This document shows positions 11,236 through 21,693 of a stretch of DNA of 64,000 bases, piece by piece (position 1 is the stretch's first letter; every line of letters begins with the position of its first letter). Below the pieces are notes generated by a model. The model was not told the DNA's origin and ran no database searches. It worked only from the letters and a program-made list of their open reading frames with translations. Location: positions 254,615 to 318,614 of the forward strand of contig NW_022985468.1 in the NCBI RefSeq assembly GCF_010093595.1. Direction: 5' to 3'. The DNA is from Mytilinidion resinicola (Eukaryota; Ascomycota; Dothideomycetes; Mytilinidiales; Mytilinidiaceae). A program made the position numbers and the translations under genes.

Positions 11236-12568
11236 GTTTGCTTTCTGGGGGTCGACTGATCGAAATTGATTGATTGTGTGAGCGTCGACCAGCTCCTTGG
11301 GATTCCAAGCAACAAGTCACACGGCGGCAAGTGGGGGAGGGAAGGTGAACGGCCTGTGTTGTACTTGACCCTTTGCAAGGTTCCGGCGCTAGGATTAATT
11401 ATAGTGCTGTACTCCGGCACCGTGGAGCTGGCCAAGGTGCAGGTCGCCCAATCGAGCCCAGTCACTTCACCTGTCCCGAGCGCAAGCTCACCCGCTTTTC
11501 TCGGAGGCGATCTTCACGCCAAAACTCTACCCGAACTGCTGAAACGGCCGCTATCATTCTTCCCGGTAACTTTGCAAGGGCGGGGCGTCGTTCCTGGGAA
11601 CTTCCCCCACGACATTCTTCTGAGTATCACATCTCTGACGGCCTTAAGCTCACACACACAGCCAATGCCTGGGCCCAGTAGAGGATGCGCAACGACCGGC
11701 TTCAACCGCTATCATGGTACAAGACTGTGTTTGTCGTTACACCGGAGGTCACTCGTGTATCCTTCGGGTTTGATACGATCATGTTGCACCGCGATGAAAT
11801 CTGGATTCCCAGCGATTGAGACGACCCGTCCTCTCCTTTTCGGATCGGGCACAGGCCGCAGATCAGGCAGTAGGACGAAGAAACTCGGAAGTCAATGTTG
11901 TAGCATCTACTACCCAATAATAGACCCAGTCTGGCTCGTACAGGAAGCGTATCTCTCACCGCCAGATATCAACCCACGATCGACCCCGTCCACGGGTCCC
12001 TTGTTGCTCTAAGTATCAACGGGCTGTGAGGCTGCGGGCCGTCCCGTGGCGGAGAACCTCTATCGCTATACAAAGGTATCCTGTATATAAGAAGCCTTCA
12101 CGATCCCTTGAAGTTGCCTTCCGACCATCTCAGAGCCTCGAATCTTCCTTGCGGCCCTTAAGTACGACTAGACTGTCGCACTTCGGGAAGTGAGGACTTG
12201 AGTCTCTAACCCCATTTCGCAAACCCCGGCTGTTACCGAACGATATCCACCAATCCTCTGGCGCCCCGCACAAGCAGGGAGTGGATCTGCATTCTAGTCG
12301 ACAGAATGCATCGGCTCGCGGCAGTGGCCTCAAACACCAAAACCCATCGCACCTTGTACTGACGCGGCACCCTTGCGATTTGTACCTCTACTTGTTGAAT
12401 CTGTACGCTGTCTTACTACGATGTTGCGCTACACTACCATGAGCATAAGGTGCCGAAGTTGTCTCGTCTGACTCTCCCCTTCTCCGTTCCTGCTGGTTTC
12501 CATCTACTCATGCCATCTTCTTGAAGCCACTCAGCCGCTTGACTGTGCTCCTTGGAGTGCTCTTTGCG
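11236..12568. other. Divergent intergenic region, 1.3 kb
   Basis: It lies between the O-methyltransferase and the rhodopsin-domain gene. A 248-codon open frame on + (11266-12012) has no ATG start and no conserved features, and overlaps other frames of similar length, so no gene is called. Confidence 0.5.
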
Positions 12569-14245
12569 ATGGCGGTCGATATTTCGCATCTGCCGGCGAC
12601 CACGCCTCCGTCGGGCGTGAAGGCCAATTTCGATCACCCCGATTCAATCGCATATCAAGTGATCGCTCTCAGCCTCCCGTTCACGTGTACAGCAACTGTA
12701 GTTGTTCTCTTGCGAATGTACACTCGGATACTGATTGTGCGCTCGCCTGGACTCGATGATCGTAAGGACTTTTGCTGCTGAGGTTCACGGCTTTCCCACT
12801 GATTCTCGTCTAGTTACGATCGTGATTGGACTGGTACCACCACCGCACTCTGGCATCCTCAGGCCACATAGATTGACGACTTTTAATAGCTGATATCATG
12901 GATCTTCTGCGCTCTTGGGATTGCGAGTAGGCACTACCTGCCAGTCCTTAGCCAGCAACATCCCACTAATCCTGATCGTAGACATTCCATACGGCTACGG
13001 GATCCACCTATGGGACCTCTACATCCCCAAAATCAAACACTTCCTCATCGTACGGCCACTCCTAACTCCCACACATAGCCACTAACACCCCCAGATCGAC
13101 CTCCTCGGCCAAGACTTCTACTTCGTGGGCACCTGCTTCGTCAAAGTCTCCATCCTCCTCTTCTACCTGCGCCTCAACCCAGACAAGACCTTCCGCCGCG
13201 TCGCCTTCGCCATCATGACCTTCGACGTAGTGTACTCCTTCGTCAGCATCGTCGTCGCGACATTCGGCTGCACGCCGATCGCCGGCGGCTGGGACTTGCT
13301 GATCAAAAGCTCGTGCGTGAACAAGAAGGCGTATTATTATGTCGCGGCGGTGTGTAATATCGTCACGGATTTCGCGACGCTGGGGCTGCCGGTGCGGATG
13401 TGTTTGAGGCTGAATGTGAGTAGGAGGCAGAGGTGGTTGTTGTTGGGGTTGTTTGGGGTGGGGTCGTTGTCAGTATCATTACACCTGCTTCAACACCTCG
13501 CCTATTAGACTGACTCTTTAAGTGCCTGCATCATCTCCATCGTCCGCCTCGTAACAATGCTCCCCTCCCTCCACAGCATCGATTTCACGCGTTACAAGGT
13601 CCAAGTCGCTGGATGGGCGTACGTACTCCTTCTCATACTGCCCACTCGATTCCCCCTCCTTACATTCCTCATGCTCACCCCATCCACAGCGAAGTGGAAA
13701 TAAACACCGGCATAATCTGCGCCTGCCTACCCACGCTAAAACCCCTCCTAAACACCGTCTTCCCAACGCACTTCGCGCCCTCCTCCAATCGCACTCCCGC
13801 CTCCTCTTCGCCGTCCTCGAACCCCTCAAAACGCTCCCGGGACAAGCAGGTCGAGAACTTCTCGCTGTTCTCGCTGCGATCGCTGAACGCGGGGGCGCAT
13901 CAGCGGCTGGATGGGGAGGGAGAGGTAGAGGGCAGAGGGGCTGTGGCAGGGGTTGATGGGGAAGAAGGGGAGTTTGGGAGAGTGCCGAGTTATGTAGGGT
14001 GGGGACGGCAGACGGGGAGGAGGGTGCGGGTGCGGGGGCAGCAGGCGTGGGGGCAGGAGAGGGAGAAGAGAGGTGTAAAACGGAAGGCGCGGAAGAGGAC
14101 CGATAGAGAGACAGGACAGGGGCAGGGCGAGGGAGATGCGCAGTGGAGCGATAGCGTACAAAGGATCCTGAGAGGGGGCGGGGTGGCGAAGACGACGGAG
14201 TATGCGATTGAGATTGGGGAGGCTGGAGAGGGAGGGAAGAAGTAA
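12569..14245 (+). CDS. Rhodopsin-domain integral membrane protein (fungal PTH11-like class)
   Basis: Seven exons, 12569-12761, 12814-12833, 12890-12926, 12982-13049, 13095-13468, 13523-13618 and 13690-14245, join in frame to 447 residues. Exons 2 and 3 are only 20 and 37 bp, but the joined product restores the family pattern: SPGLDD, then a hydrophobic helix, YGYGIHLWDL, QDFYFVGTCFVKVSILLFYLR, and ACIISIVRLVTM. About seven membrane helices lie within the first ~300 residues. The tail is long, charged and Gly/Arg-rich. By family knowledge these proteins sit in the plasma membrane, and some (PTH11) act in surface sensing, but most have no known function. The first in-frame ATG is 12569; an earlier ATG at about 12510 is out of frame. 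No partner genes nearby. Confidence 0.85.
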
Positions 14246-14385
14246 GGATATGAGAAGTAGGAGGAAGGGGGAGAGGTGGATGTGAAAGTAGATATACCCT
14301 AGATAGAATATGAGTTAGAAGCATGCATATCTTCTGCGAATCAGTTTGAGAAATATGCATTAGGCGTGATGCTTTATCTTCTACC

Positions 14386-16320
14386 TCATTCATCCTTCTC
14401 CCCTTTCCCAAACCACCTAGCTTTGAGCTTATCGAGCCTAGTCCTCAACGCGCCTGTCAATCCGCCGGGCTGCCATCCCTCGATCTCATCTACAGCTACA
14501 AAGCGCCGCACAAGTAAATTAAAGATGTTCCCAAATCCGAGCGCCATGACGGTACTGGTGAGAATGATGACATTGTAAGGCATACTAAAGTCGGGTGTGG
14601 GAAGTGGGAGGAGCAGCGACGTGGTTCGTAAGAACACAGGCGGCGCGTTGGGATTCCCATCGGATGGTAACAGACGGATGACAGCTGGAGCGACGTCGAA
14701 TCCGCGGTTGGCGTCTGGCGGGTACTCGGTGTAGCGTAGGATTGCCTTCTCGAAGTCGTACGTTAAGATAAGTGATGAGTGCGCGGGGATCTCGAGGAGG
14801 AGCTCGAGGTGGGTACCACGGTGGCGGTCGACGGCGGGGCGGTAATATGTCTCTTTGATAGGGTTAGTAGACGCGGGGGCGCCAGGGATAGAGGCGCGTA
14901 ATGTGTGCAGATAGGGCTTCATGAACCAAGGAAGTGATTCGAGGTAGATGAGTGAAACGGGATAGTCTGAGGGGTTGGTGATGACAGCCTGTACACTGCC
15001 CCGTTCTTGACCATGACCGTTAATGGAGCGAGCAGCGGTAAGGGGTGGTTGGGGGAGGAGTAGAGGGGTTGGAAGAGTTTGTTCGGGGAGGGATATATCG
15101 AAGTCATCGCGGCCTAAAATTGGGTGGTCAGTCATTGTATACAATTTATGCGTGAAAGGCCACTTACTTGGAAGTTTGTAGCATCTTAATAGCCCCTCGC
15201 CTCTCGGTACTTCGGTGTATCCGCCATTAGTCTTGATGTCCACATTGCGCTCTGCGGGGACATTAAGGCACACTGTCTCAGCATTTTCACCTTCTTCACC
15301 TGTAATAGGGCAGGCTCCTTTAATGGGCCTTCCAAATATTTCAGAGAGGCTCCAAGATGGTTCTGATGTTTTAACCAGTGGAAAACAGCTATCCTGCGAG
15401 TTGTAGGATTTCGAGGTATCGCATTCGATATCCTCAATTGGAAGAGGGCGAGGGATTGGATTATCTAGACATGATTAGCACGAGTCTCGATGCGTGTAAG
15501 GGGACACGAAGTACCTCGTGGTCGTTTCGACCTGTCCAAATCCAGAACCATGTCCACAGTCTGCTCCATCTCGATAACGCAGTCCGAACCATCATTGTTG
15601 CAGACTGGCCTCACATCAATTGACATAGTCTGCCACGACGCATCAAACAGCTTGTGTCCATCCAGGAGGCTTGATATCCCAGCTTTTCCTTTGCATGGGA
15701 GTAGCTTGAGGAAAGGCGTCAAGTTCTCCGTACACACGACTTCGTGCGGTAGCGTCCCGTGAAGTAAGTGAAGATTCGGCGAGGACATATTGGGGTGGTT
15801 TCCTTCAGGCTTAAAGGTCATTACTGGCCGTATAGTCTTCGTAGAATCGATAAAGTTGAGAGAGGCGCAAAATAAGCCCGAGAGTGCATTCGTGAGGGTC
15901 AGCCATCTCGCAAAGGCACTATAATCTCTTAGCTAGGTCCAATTGAATTTAGAGTACGAAATCGTACTTTGCCTCACTCTCTGCATCTACCCAAGCCCAT
16001 AATTCGACTCCTGTGCCTCCTTCTCTAGCTCCATCCCACGGTCTTGCTCCCCAGCTCTCCGCATCCCACCGCCCTAGACTAAACCGCAAATGGAGCTCCT
16101 TTGTGTTTGCATGTTGTAATATCTGGCCTAGTGACCGGGGGAAATATCTGAAATTCTGGCGCTCGAAAGAGCTTGAGGATTCATTACTGCGGAAGTTGAA
16201 GGACGCGAGGAGGGCGTTTTGAGGGAGAGGTCGGAGAAGAAGGCGTTCGTGGTAGTCGGAACCAGCTCGAACAAACGATGTTAAAAGACAGAGAGAGACA
16301 GCAAGAAGAGAAGAAAGCAT
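14386..16320 (-). CDS. GPI16: GPI transamidase component PIG-T / Gpi16
   Basis: Four exons, 16320-15968, 15918-15515, 15464-15168 and 15113-14386, give 593 residues, the normal length for PIG-T/Gpi16. Recognisable family blocks are the signal peptide (MLSSLLAVSLCLLTSFVRAG), ERLLLRPLP, SLGQILQHANTKELHLRF, GLFCASLNFID, LHLLHGTLPHEVVCTENLTP, CKGKAGISSLLDGHKLFD, and a single C-terminal membrane helix (YNVIILTSTVMALGFGNIFN). By established knowledge it works in the ER membrane with Gpi8, Gaa1, Gpi17 and Gab1, attaching GPI anchors to proteins. Introns are 49-54 bp. It is divergent from the LUC7 gene with only 184 bp between the start codons. Confidence 0.95.
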
Positions 16321-16504
16321 GGCAGCCTTTCAGCCAAGGCAACGTTCACGATAGTTTCATGGTGTTGAGGCGGCGGGTGCGGAGGACGGGAGAAGCCGCC
16401 GATCGCGCCAAGACTTGTCAATTTGCCATCAATCTCCAACTCCAACCTCCACACCTCAACCTCCCATATCTCCTCTGATTTGACGTCGCAGAAGCTCACT
16501 CATC
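16321..16504. promoter_or_regulatory. Shared divergent promoter of GPI16 and LUC7 homologues
   Basis: Only 184 bp separate the two start codons (16320 on - and 16505 on +), so both transcripts must start here or overlap. No clear TATA box. A CT/AC-rich tract (about 16420-16480) leads to the LUC7 start. The co-regulation implied is inference. Confidence 0.5.
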
Positions 16505-17504
16505 ATGGCGGCTGAACAGAGGAAGCTGCTCGGTATGCCTTTTGGCCCCCAAATATACAAAACACCGCTAACAGCTCCCAGAGCAGCTCATGGGCGACAC
16601 CCTCTTGCTGGGCCCCGGCACACGCGCACCCCAAATCTCTATCACCGACCCCAAAGTCTGCCCCTCCTATCTCGCAGGCACCTGTCCGCACGACCTCTTC
16701 ACAAATACGAAACAGGACTTCGGTCTCTGCCCCAAAATCCACAACGAGGGCCTGAAGACCGAGTACGAGGCTGCCTCCGACGAGCAGAAGCGCCAATGGG
16801 GCTTCGATTTCGACTACATGAGGGACATGCAGAAGTACGTGGATGAGTGCAATAGGCGCATTGATTCGGCGCAGAGAAGGCTGGAGAAGACGCCGGATGA
16901 GATTCGGCAGACAAATGCGCTGGTATGTGCCTCCCTATGCTATCCTCCTGGCGCATTGCTAACGTGGACATGTCAATAGCTCAAACAAATCAACGACCTC
17001 TCCAAGACAATCCAAAACGGCCTCCTCGAAGTCGCTATCCTAGGTGAAGAGGGCCAAGTCAACACCGCCGTCACCGAGTTCTTCAAGATCAGGCAGGCGA
17101 AGCAAACTAAAGAGGATCGCGAAAAGGAGCTAAAAGCGCTCTCGGATACCTCTGGTCCGTCTGGTCACCAGAAACTCCAGGTATGCGATGTCTGCGGCGC
17201 ATACCTCAGCAGACTCGACAATGACAGGCGGCTGGCGGATCATTTCTACGGAAAGATGCATCTAGGGTACGCGCAGATGCGGAAGACGTACGAGCAACTG
17301 CGGAAGGAGCTGAAGGGACGGCAGCCTCCGCATCGGCCACCTCCAGAAGACGCGGCTCCGCCTAGAGGAGGAGGAGGCTACGATGAGGGTGGCTTTGGCG
17401 AACGGGGTGGGTACGGTGGGAGAGGGTTCCGCGGTGGAGGTGGCTTTGGTGGTCGCGGGGGGTTTAGAGGTAGGGGAAGCTTTGGTGGTGGGCAGCGGTG
17501 GTAA
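16505..17504 (+). CDS. LUC7: LUC7 family U1 snRNP-associated splicing factor
   Basis: Three exons, 16505-16532, 16582-16922 and 16980-17504, join to 297 residues. The N-terminus MAAEQRKLLEQLMG is followed by the CCCH-type finger (CPSYLAGTCPHDLF...GLCPKIH), a coiled region (MRDMQKYVDECNRRID), and the second finger (CDVCGAYLSRLDND...HFYGKMHLGY). By family knowledge Luc7 stabilises U1 snRNP at 5' splice sites. The tail is Gly/Arg-rich with RGG and GGYGGRGFRGGGG repeats rather than the RS repeats of animal LUC7L. The 28-bp first exon is supported by the restored conserved start. Confidence 0.95.
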
Positions 17505-17890
17505 AGAGCTCTGGATTCCACACCTTTGCATATGAGCGTGGCGTTTCAATGGGTTGGGGTTCAAAAATTGATTGGCAGGGGCCGGAGTCTGCGTAGGTTC
17601 TTTAGAAACTCTTTCTAAGCTCTCAAGATCAACCGTAATGTTTCATTAGATCACTATTTCCGCTTGCAAATCTGCTATCTCCGAGCAGTCTCTATGCATA
17701 TGTATTCCTCCTTAGCATCTGGCGATGGGTAAACCTTCTACATGCTTCACCAATCAAGCTTTCAGCTGAGAACTTCATAGTAGCATCGCTGGGCTCTACA
17801 GAGATCTGTAGCCCAACTGCCACCAGGCATTGCTACACCTCACGAGTGGGCGTCAGACTTGTGCTCGCTGCTACCAAGTCACGAGCATGC
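17505..17890. other. LUC7 3' flank
   Basis: No gene. Directly downstream begins the 852-bp tandem duplication. Confidence 0.5.
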
Positions 17891-17894
17891 TTAC

Positions 17895-18620
17895 CAATTA
17901 ATCACGTGATTTGCTCTAAGCTCTCAGGCTATAGTATAAAGGCGAAGCTTTGGTCAGTGATTCAGAGTCGGGCATGGTGATTACAGTGGAGAACGGTAGC
18001 AAAATTTAGTGCCACTCACGTAATGGCCAGTGAGACTGGTGGAGGAGCTTATAGATCAAACCAGATCTGACCGGTTTCCATGTCCAACAACTTTTGCATG
18101 GGATCTCGCAATGTGGTCCAGTCAACTCGAAGGACGGTAAAAATGATGGCGGCACTGTGTGGTGGTGCGCTGGCGCCGGTAAAATGATCATCTTCTATCT
18201 TCCATGCTACTGTTCTTCAGATATGAATACAGTTGAGTGTCATCTCCTAAGAGTATCGAATATTTCTTACTTTTCTGTCCAGTCATCTACTATCAATAGC
18301 CTTTCATGCGAATGAGCATCATCGCCTCCAGGTAGGCTCCTCCACGCCCACTACTTTCCCATGCGGCTGGCGAGAGGTGTCTTCGATCCTCTCCGCCTCC
18401 TATCCACAACACTGGTCCATGGCGTGAATGATTTGCACACCGCCTCAGCCATGAAGTGGTTCGCGATTCCTTTTTTGATCCACCGCTCCAATCCCATGCT
18501 GAATTAGTATCTTCTAGTGAGCGAGCGGTTTATATATCCCTCAGCGAATCTCCGGGAGCACTTTCCTCCTCTTTCCGTTCTGTCGGGGCCACTGGTTCCG
18601 GATCACGCTGAAAGTCGCAA
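17895..18620 (+). repeat. Tandem duplication, copy A (unit spacing 852-863 bp)
   Basis: Copy A holds CACGTG at 17903, TATAAA at 17935 and ATGGTG at 17974. The same three sites occur exactly 852 bp later in copy B. Further matches are a GGCGGC...GGTGTGCT-like block near 18150, AATGAGCATCATCG at 18311, and the block around CCGGGAG at 18552. The ATG is followed by only 11 codons before TAG. Another block reads CGPVNS...GGTVWWCAG and aligns with copy B. It may be a duplicated, decayed small gene or a non-coding transcription unit. Confidence 0.7.
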
Positions 18621-18746
18621 CTTGGCGAAAGAGACTACTCCTATGGTTACGCTGAAGTCATGTTTCTGGTGGCGGCTCACAACTTCTTGTCTTTCCGTTG
18701 GGTTATGGACTCTTCTATTGTTGATCTTAAGTCACGAGGATACTTA

Positions 18747-19450
18747 GCTCCAGGCACGTGAGAGCTGAAGTTCCGCTGCACTGCAGTATAAAAGTGAGAC
18801 TCCTAGTCAGTAACTTAGACTCAGCATGGTGTTTGTGGTGAGCAAGATGCATCAAAATCATGCAACAGGCTCATTCCATGGCCGGTAGTGGTTCTGTGGT
18901 GGATGGATTGCTGCATCGACACGGCTCTTGCTGCAATGTTATGTTCATATGCGCATTGCGGCATCCCTCATGTGGGCCGTCAAATGACACATTGAGAGAA
19001 TCCAATGGCGGCGGTGGCTGTTGGTGTGCTAGCGGAGATACAGTTGTCATCTCCTGTCTCTGACGATGCTCGTCATTAGCTATGCGTCTAATTGGATACC
19101 GTCTGCACTCATAGCTGATAGAGTATCATTCCATGCTCTATACCGTCATTTGTCAGCTTTCCTCTGCGGTAAGAATGAGCATCATCGTCTCAAAACCTTC
19201 TCCGCGCTCACCCACTCCCCATGAGGTCGGCCAAGCGTCTATTTCAACCTCTCCGCGTCCTCTCCAGACCATAAAAGCGGCTGCAATTGTGTTTCTGCAC
19301 CGCCCAGCCATTGGGCCGCGACTAACTCGGTGTTGATCCTCCCCTCCGCCTCTATGTCAAGCTCCAAACTTCCAGTGACGGGAAGGTTCATATACCCCAC
19401 GACGAATTTCCGGGAGAATGTTCCGCCTGCTTCCGAACCTAAGTATAGCC
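18747..19450 (+). repeat. Tandem duplication, copy B
   Basis: CACGTG at 18755, TATAAAA at 18787 and ATGGTG at 18826 keep the copy A spacing to the base. Then come CGPSND...GGGGCWCAS (near 18970-19030), AATGAGCATCATCG at 19174 and CCGGGAG at 19410. The first ATG opens only about 20 codons. The sequence between the shared blocks has diverged substantially, so the duplication is old. Confidence 0.7.
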
Positions 19451-19907
19451 AATGGGAACATTCGAGATCATAGGATTGTCACATGGCAGTGGGAAAGATC
19501 GGTTTGGTGATGACATTAGGGTGGCATGCTAGTGGGCAAGAAAGGGAAGAGACAAGATGCCGATGATGGTTATAGCAGGACCAGACTATTCGCGAAAGGA
19601 ATTTTACACGGCATCAATAATGCATTTACACTAGGACATTTCCTGGCATGGCAGAAAGACAACGAATCAGAAGACTGCTGCGAATTCGGCGCGCAAAGAG
19701 ATGTCAGCAAGAAAAGATAAATCTGTACCTTCCAAAACATATATTCAAGAACTGTTAGTTAATAAGATGACGGTGGAACTTGATGCATCTAAAGATCCCA
19801 GGTTTAAGATGCTGGCGACTCGTCTATAGTCCGAAGCGAAGGTAGATATAAATGGGTCACTGTCGTTTCAAAATTGTAGGAGTATATAGTCGACCAGAGA
19901 AACTAGG
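19451..19907. other. Intergenic, after the duplication
   Basis: Nothing convincing. Confidence 0.4.
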
Positions 19908-20890
19908 TCAAACGAGGACAACCTTTCGCTTCTCAATAGCTTCAAATCGGTCTGAGGCACTCAACCCTTGGAAATTCATGGTATCCCAGTGCATCGTGGC
20001 AACTCCAATCCTCCTGTGTGTTTCAGAGTCTTCTTTCCCAGTGTGCTCGACAATAAGCGCTTCCACATTCCCAAATCTTTCGAAACTGTGATCGGAAGTA
20101 AAGCCGCCCCACGCTGATTGCCTTGATAGTCTTCGTCGTTATCAAAGAGCGCATGACACTCAATATCGTAGCCAATCTCCGGAGCCGAGGTCTTCGTGAC
20201 CCATATTTTACTGATGTCCAAATCAGTCTCCCAATCACACCAATCATTCTAGCGTTGACCACGAGCTCGGCGTACCGCAGTTGGCCAAACGGATTGCTTG
20301 GGTCTACAAGATCGACCCTAACATTTGAAATGTCTAAACCTGCTCCTCCCAGTTTGAGAGAATTAGCGTTGATTAAGTTTGGGAAAGCTCCACCGGTTGT
20401 GTCAAGTGAGGCCCAGCTCCATGGTGGTGCTCTATACACACGCAGTAGGCTTCTGAGCAATAAGGCTGTCGTACCAATTTTCTACACGCCAGAGTAATGC
20501 CCAAGGCAGTTCGCCAGCGAAGAATCCTGCGAGGTAGTCTTCTTTGAAGATAGCCGCCATGTGCTCTGCGATGCCGGAGAATGCGGGGTACTTGTCTATA
20601 TCGAGGTGAGAAAGGAAACATCCAGAGTAGGCTTGGATCATTTGCCACCAAATCGTATATCTTCTGCTGGGCTCGTTTGGGACTGGAGTATCCTTGGGGG
20701 GTGACTGAGCTGAGAGATCCGGTGCCTTTGAAAAGCTACCAAGGCCCTCATTGAGTCCATTGGGAAACGTCTCAAAGCGATATGGGTTTTCCAAACACTC
20801 CCATGAGATCTATTTAGTCTCAAAATAGAGGACCCTTGGCGATAGGATGCGTTCTTGAAGGACCCAGGTTGGAGTGAGTGCCGGTGTTTG
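19908..20890 (-). pseudogene. HET-domain (heterokaryon incompatibility) protein, 3' fragment
   Basis: Only the C-terminal half of a HET-type protein can be read, over several frames. It begins with WVLQERILSPRVLYF (about 20870), runs into an in-frame TAG at 20810-20812, then ISWEC, then WWQMIQAYSGCFLSHLDID..FSGIAEHMAAI, LPWALLW, a one-base frameshift near 20450, then YRAPPWSWASLDT, and finally EALIVEHTG...RRIGVA in a third frame to a stop at 19908. These are the expected blocks, in order, of the region downstream of the HET domain. The HET domain itself is absent. By family knowledge intact HET proteins trigger cell death on non-self fusion; this copy cannot. Confidence 0.8.
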
Positions 20891-21372
20891 AAAGTCCGAA
20901 GCGAAAGCACGTGATTTACACATAAATCCATCGTCTCCCTTAAAACTTATAAATAAGACGTCTCAAATTGTTCAAAGGGGGCATAAAGTCTATTGAAAAT
21001 GGCTGGCCGACTGTATGTAACCAAAACAAATACAACTATTGATGGTATACGACGAAGTCTCGTGAGACCCCAATTCGGCTCACAATCCAACTCTCTCGAA
21101 TCGCGATGGAAAAGCCACTAAACTTCGCAGTACCCGATGATTAGATCTTGAAGAATATGGCACATGGGAATTGCAGATCAAAACCCATAGCGATGACGCG
21201 CGAAGAAGTTTCCCATGCATGACGTCAGAAAAGCTAATCCATAAAGCCGACGACCATTGTGCCATTACCACGGGAATCCCCAACAACCAAAATCCCACAA
21301 ATTAAAGCCCATTACATCGCTCATATCTTCTCTAACCACTTCGATTCCATACTTCCAACTCATACCACCAGA
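20891..21372. other. Intergenic, 5' region of the small mitochondrial-type gene
   Basis: No gene. An upstream ATG at 21259 is in frame with 21373, but the region between lacks protein-like composition, so the shorter form is preferred. Confidence 0.5.
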
Positions 21373-21693
21373 ATGCCACTATTCCGCCTTCCCCACCGCT
21401 TTCCCACCATCGCCCACCCATCTCTCCGCACCACTCCCATATCTCGCTCATTCGCAACTACACCATTCCGACAATTGAAAGAAGATGCCAACCGAAGCGG
21501 AGACGAAATCGAAGCGAAGAAGCAGGAGCAGCTGAAAAAGCAAGACAAGGGCGAAGGGCATTGGCATGAAGAGCTTGGAAGCCAGAGCGAAAGTCACGTG
21601 AAGGCAGATCAGCAGAAGGTGGACGATCACGACGAGCATATGGAGGATTTGCAAAAGGAGACGGCAAAGAAGGGGGAGGAAGGGAAGATATAG
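21373..21693 (+). CDS. Small conserved protein with mitochondrial presequence
   Basis: 106 residues from the ATG at 21373. The N-terminus is rich in Arg/Ser/Thr/Pro with no acidic residues (MPLFRLPHRFPT...RTTPISRSFATTPFRQ), typical of a mitochondrial targeting sequence with a cleavage site near RSFATT. The rest is highly charged and helical (SGDEIEAKKQEQLKKQDKGE, DQQKVDDHDEHMEDLQKE). I recall similar short charged proteins in many filamentous ascomycetes, but no function is known to me. An in-frame ATG at 21259 would add 38 residues. Confidence 0.65.
   Translation: MPLFRLPHRFPTIAHPSLRTTPISRSFATTPFRQLKEDANRSGDEIEAKKQEQLKKQDKGEGHWHEELGSQSESHVKADQQKVDDHDEHMEDLQKETAKKGEEGKI

Noticed and set aside
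11266..12012. 248-codon plus-strand frame between the methyltransferase and rhodopsin genes
   Set aside because: It starts without ATG, has no domain or splice support and overlaps comparable frames in other phases.
9727..14245. Secondary-metabolite gene cluster around the O-methyltransferase
   Set aside because: No synthase, P450 or dedicated transporter lies nearby; the neighbours are unrelated or housekeeping genes.
13518..14411. 297-codon Pro/Ser-rich frame on the minus strand
   Set aside because: It is the complement of the last exons of the rhodopsin-domain gene, whose frame and splice sites are far better supported.
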